Assembly: GCA_018398765.1 (NCBI GenBank)
Contig: JAHBMJ010000243.1
Span: 1-52,390 of the forward strand
DNA from: Chromera velia
Lineage: Eukaryota; Sar; Chromeraceae
Direction: 5' to 3'
Length of the DNA: 52,390 bases
Positions 50,055-52,390 of the stretch are shown here, in pieces (the stretch's first letter is position 1; every line of letters begins with the position of its first letter). The position numbers and the translations under genes are program-made. Under the pieces are notes generated by a model, which made no database searches, was not told where the DNA came from, and worked only from the letters and a program-made list of their open reading frames with translations.

Positions 50055-51071
50055 ATGGCAGGCAAACCTCCCCTTCCTGCCCATGTGCTCCATCACCTCT
50101 CCCCTGAACCCATTCCCGAGGAGGAGGAAGTCGAGGGAGGGGTTCCAGTGTTCAATCGGGTAGGAGGAGAGACAGCTGTCAGTTCCTCCTCTCCCAAGGG
50201 GCACAGCTGGAATGAGTACTTTGATGAGACATTCTTTTTGGACGTCGGAGGGGACAAGTTTCAGGTCTTCCTTGCAGGCACAAAGGGGCCCCTGGTTGTG
50301 TGCTTCCATGGGGGGGGGCACTCCTCTCTCAGTTGGGCCCACATGGCAAAATTGTGCAAGGCCGATGTGCGAGTGGCTGCCTTCGACTGTGTAGGGCATG
50401 GGGGGACAGAGTGTAAGGACGAGACGGACTTCAGCAAAGAACGTCTCGTGCGAGACGGCGTCGCAGTGACAAAAAAAATTTGGGAGCGGTGCAAGGAAGC
50501 AGGAGGGGAGGAGCCTGACATTTTGCTGGTGGGGCACAGTATGGGGGGAGCGATTGCGAGTCGTGTGGCAGCGACAGAGGAGGTCCCTCGTCTGGGGGGT
50601 CTGGTGGTGTTAGACGTTGTCGAAGGAACAGCCTTGGAAGCTCTGGGCGCGATGCGCTCTGTGGTGTCTCGATTCCCCTCTAGATTTGCATCGCTGCAAG
50701 AAGCAATCGACTGGACGGTGAAATCAGGCACGGTCCAGAATAGGGAGTCTGCGATGGTCTCTGTACCTTCGCAGCTGTGTCAGAACCCAGACGGTTCGTG
50801 GAAGTACCGTCTCGATTTGATGAAGACAGAACCCTTCTGGGACGGGTGGTTTCGGGGTCTCTCTGAGGTGTTCTTGGCTGTGAAGGTCGCTCGAATGCTT
50901 GTGCTTGCAGGGCATGACCGGCTTGACAAGCCGCTGATGATCGCGCAGATGCAGGGGAAGTTCCAGGTAGCTCTGGTTCCTCAGTCCGGACACGTGATTG
51001 AGGAAGACCAACCTGAGAGAGTAGCAGGCCTGCTTGTCGAATTTGCAAAAAGGTACAGGCTGAAGGGATGA
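50055..51071 (+). CDS. PPME1: Protein phosphatase methylesterase 1
   Basis: An intronless alpha/beta hydrolase of 338 aa from ATG 50055; the frame is open back to ATG 49848 (407 aa), but the added residues are not family-like, whereas MAGKPPLP resembles the family start. PPME1 removes the methyl ester from the C-terminal leucine of the PP2A catalytic subunit and so controls PP2A holoenzyme assembly. Visible landmarks: HGGGHSSLSW (85-94, oxyanion region), GHSMGGA with nucleophile S162, LDVVEGTALEAL with D187, WSVKSG-like DWTVKSG (219-225), KTEPFWDGWFRGLS (257-270), LAGHDRLDK, QMQGKFQ, and SGHVIEEDQPE with H313. The catalytic triad is complete and the length fits; the acidic insertion known in the human protein is absent. 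It is the only confident gene in the window without introns. The protein is expected in cytosol and nucleus. Confidence 0.95.
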   Translation: MAGKPPLPAHVLHHLSPEPIPEEEEVEGGVPVFNRVGGETAVSSSSPKGHSWNEYFDETFFLDVGGDKFQVFLAGTKGPLVVCFHGGGHSSLSWAHMAKLCKADVRVAAFDCVGHGGTECKDETDFSKERLVRDGVAVTKKIWERCKEAGGEEPDILLVGHSMGGAIASRVAATEEVPRLGGLVVLDVVEGTALEALGAMRSVVSRFPSRFASLQEAIDWTVKSGTVQNRESAMVSVPSQLCQNPDGSWKYRLDLMKTEPFWDGWFRGLSEVFLAVKVARMLVLAGHDRLDKPLMIAQMQGKFQVALVPQSGHVIEEDQPERVAGLLVEFAKRYRLKG

Positions 51072-52390
51072 GTGAGGGAGCATCGGAGCGACTCTGAAAA
51101 GAGACGACAAGAAGCGCTGCAAACCAAGTAAATGGAATTCAACAATCAATGGAATTCAACACCAAATGGGACAGATAGAAAGAGATATAGAAAGATCTCT
51201 ATGTTGTTCGCTTTTCTTTTAAATTCCGAGGATGCTCTCTACCTCGCTTTGTGACCAAGTCACTGCGGTTCTCGACTTTTTTTTTCCGACTCCAATCGTA
51301 CCGTCCGCTCACCGACTTTCCATGTGTTTCTGTCCATCTGTATGAAGAGACGAGTCTGTCTGAAGCAGCAGTGAGGAGCGTGTGACGCCAGTGATCACGT
51401 GAAATCCTGCCGGGAGGTACCAGAGGCAAGGGGTGTTTACCTCTTCACCTTTCGGACCCCCTGCCCTGGCTGACCACCTTGTCTGAGTGTCCGTATTGTT
51501 GTCTTGTCTTTTGTTCCTTCCTTGTTTCTTTGTCAACCGTGTAGTACTACATAAAGAGAAGAATTAAGAGAGGAGAAAAGCGGGAAACACACTGTCTGTC
51601 TGGCTTGCTGGCTGCATGGCTGTAGTTTGTCTGTCTGTCTATTAGTCTTCTGGGCTCTTCTCAGACTCTTCTGGAAGAAAGGAAGTCTGAGAAAAATGAA
51701 AGAAAGGATGGTATATACTTATTTTCCCAGCTCGTTTTTCTTAGTATAACTTTTTTTAATCTTTATATAAATCTTATCAATAAAAAAGGTTGTGGCACCT
51801 TTCCTATAGTGCCAAGCTAGGATTATAGGATTAGGATATAAGGATTAATGTTCCGGGTTTTTTTATGGTCCAGTGCCTAGTCCACTGCTAATTGAAAAAC
51901 GCTATACAGTATGGTTAGGAGTAACGAAAGTAGACTGGTTACTAGGCAGCCGCTAGGCCGTCCGGTTACACAGGATTATAGGATTACATTGTGTTTGGGG
52001 CCGGAGCCCTAGACTTGCGTGCCAGTTATCTGACGTCCGCCTTGCACCATATATTCATGCACATTACTCCACACCATGCACGCATACATGCAATGACACA
52101 TCTCATCATAACACTAGTGACCATGTTTGATTTGATTTGATTTGATTTGAGGTAGGGCTTAAGCTCAAATCAAATATCCAGTCAGGGAGGACCTAGTGTT
52201 TAAAGACCTATCAAATACGATCAAATATTTGATCAATGTGACTTTCAACCTCAAATATGAAGGTCCTGAAAAAACTTTTGTAAGTACCGATCCGTCACGC
52301 ATGCTGATTCAAATGAAAAATTTCAGAAAAACTTAAATCTTGATGGTTTGCTCTCAAAAAAAAAACGTTTTGAGCTGCACTGAAATTGAC
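51072..52390. other. PPME1 3' flank and AT-rich repeats
   Basis: No gene recognised. An open frame at 51199-51429 (-) has no domain character. CTGTCTGT runs occur near 51592-51640. Past 51720 the DNA is AT-rich, with AGGATTA repeats at 51820-51850, a small TGGCAC/GTGCCA hairpin near 51792-51815, and TCAAATATTTGA-type palindromes near 52210-52240. These look like decayed transposon or satellite material. Confidence 0.5.
52126..52175. repeat. (TTTGA)n repeat forming a hairpin
   Basis: Five TTTGA units end in ATTTGATTTGAG (52140-52151), whose exact reverse complement CTCAAATCAAAT lies at 52164-52175 after a 12-nt loop. Further TCAAATA words follow to 52250. Confidence 0.8.

Overview
The window looks like nuclear DNA of an intron-rich microbial eukaryote. 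My best guess is a chromerid alga such as Chromera velia, or another alveolate. The guess rests on many short introns with TGCAG acceptors, a starch-binding (CBM20) protein, alga-like Cys/His repeats, heavy microsatellite load and TGCATGCA motifs. It is inference; no marker gene in the window settles it. There are no bacterial operons, rRNAs, convincing tRNAs or CRISPR arrays.

Layout. 0.8-3.5 kb (+): a CBM20 protein whose C-terminus is a run of 18-residue C-x-H-x6-C-x2-C repeats, cut by an in-frame TGA after which the same frame and the same repeats continue. 3.5-12.6 kb: gene-poor DNA with a pyrimidine-rich stretch, a broken UPF1/DNA2-type SF1 helicase (about 7.5-8.3 kb), two short elements with terminal inverted repeats, and a possible small gene at 9.7-11.3 kb. 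12.6-29.1 kb (-): a complete 24-exon GCN1 gene; my exon set sums to 8742 nt, exactly 2914 codons. 29.7-39.2 kb (+): an 8-exon gene for a protein of about 2468 aa containing a kinase fold with DFG replaced by HFQ, probably a pseudokinase. 39.2-41.0 kb: AT-rich gap. 41.0-49.3 kb (-): a 4-exon gene for a 2192-aa protein I cannot name. 50.1-51.1 kb (+): an apparently intronless protein phosphatase methylesterase 1 (PPME1). 51.1-52.4 kb: AT-rich repeats.

GCN1 and the pseudokinase gene are divergent across about 600 bp, as are the 2192-aa gene and PPME1 across about 760 bp, so both gaps may be bidirectional promoters. GCN1 activates the eIF2alpha kinase GCN2 on stalled ribosomes and PPME1 demethylates the PP2A catalytic subunit. 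Both are housekeeping regulators, and nothing here ties them into one pathway.

The strongest points for a second look are the TGA inside the Cys/His repeat array, the CBM20-repeat fusion, the degenerate kinase with a Gly/Gln-rich N-lobe insertion, the frequent +3 pyrimidine in splice donors, microsatellites that run straight into splice acceptors, and complementary GAAA/CTTT arrays flanking GCN1 exon 5.
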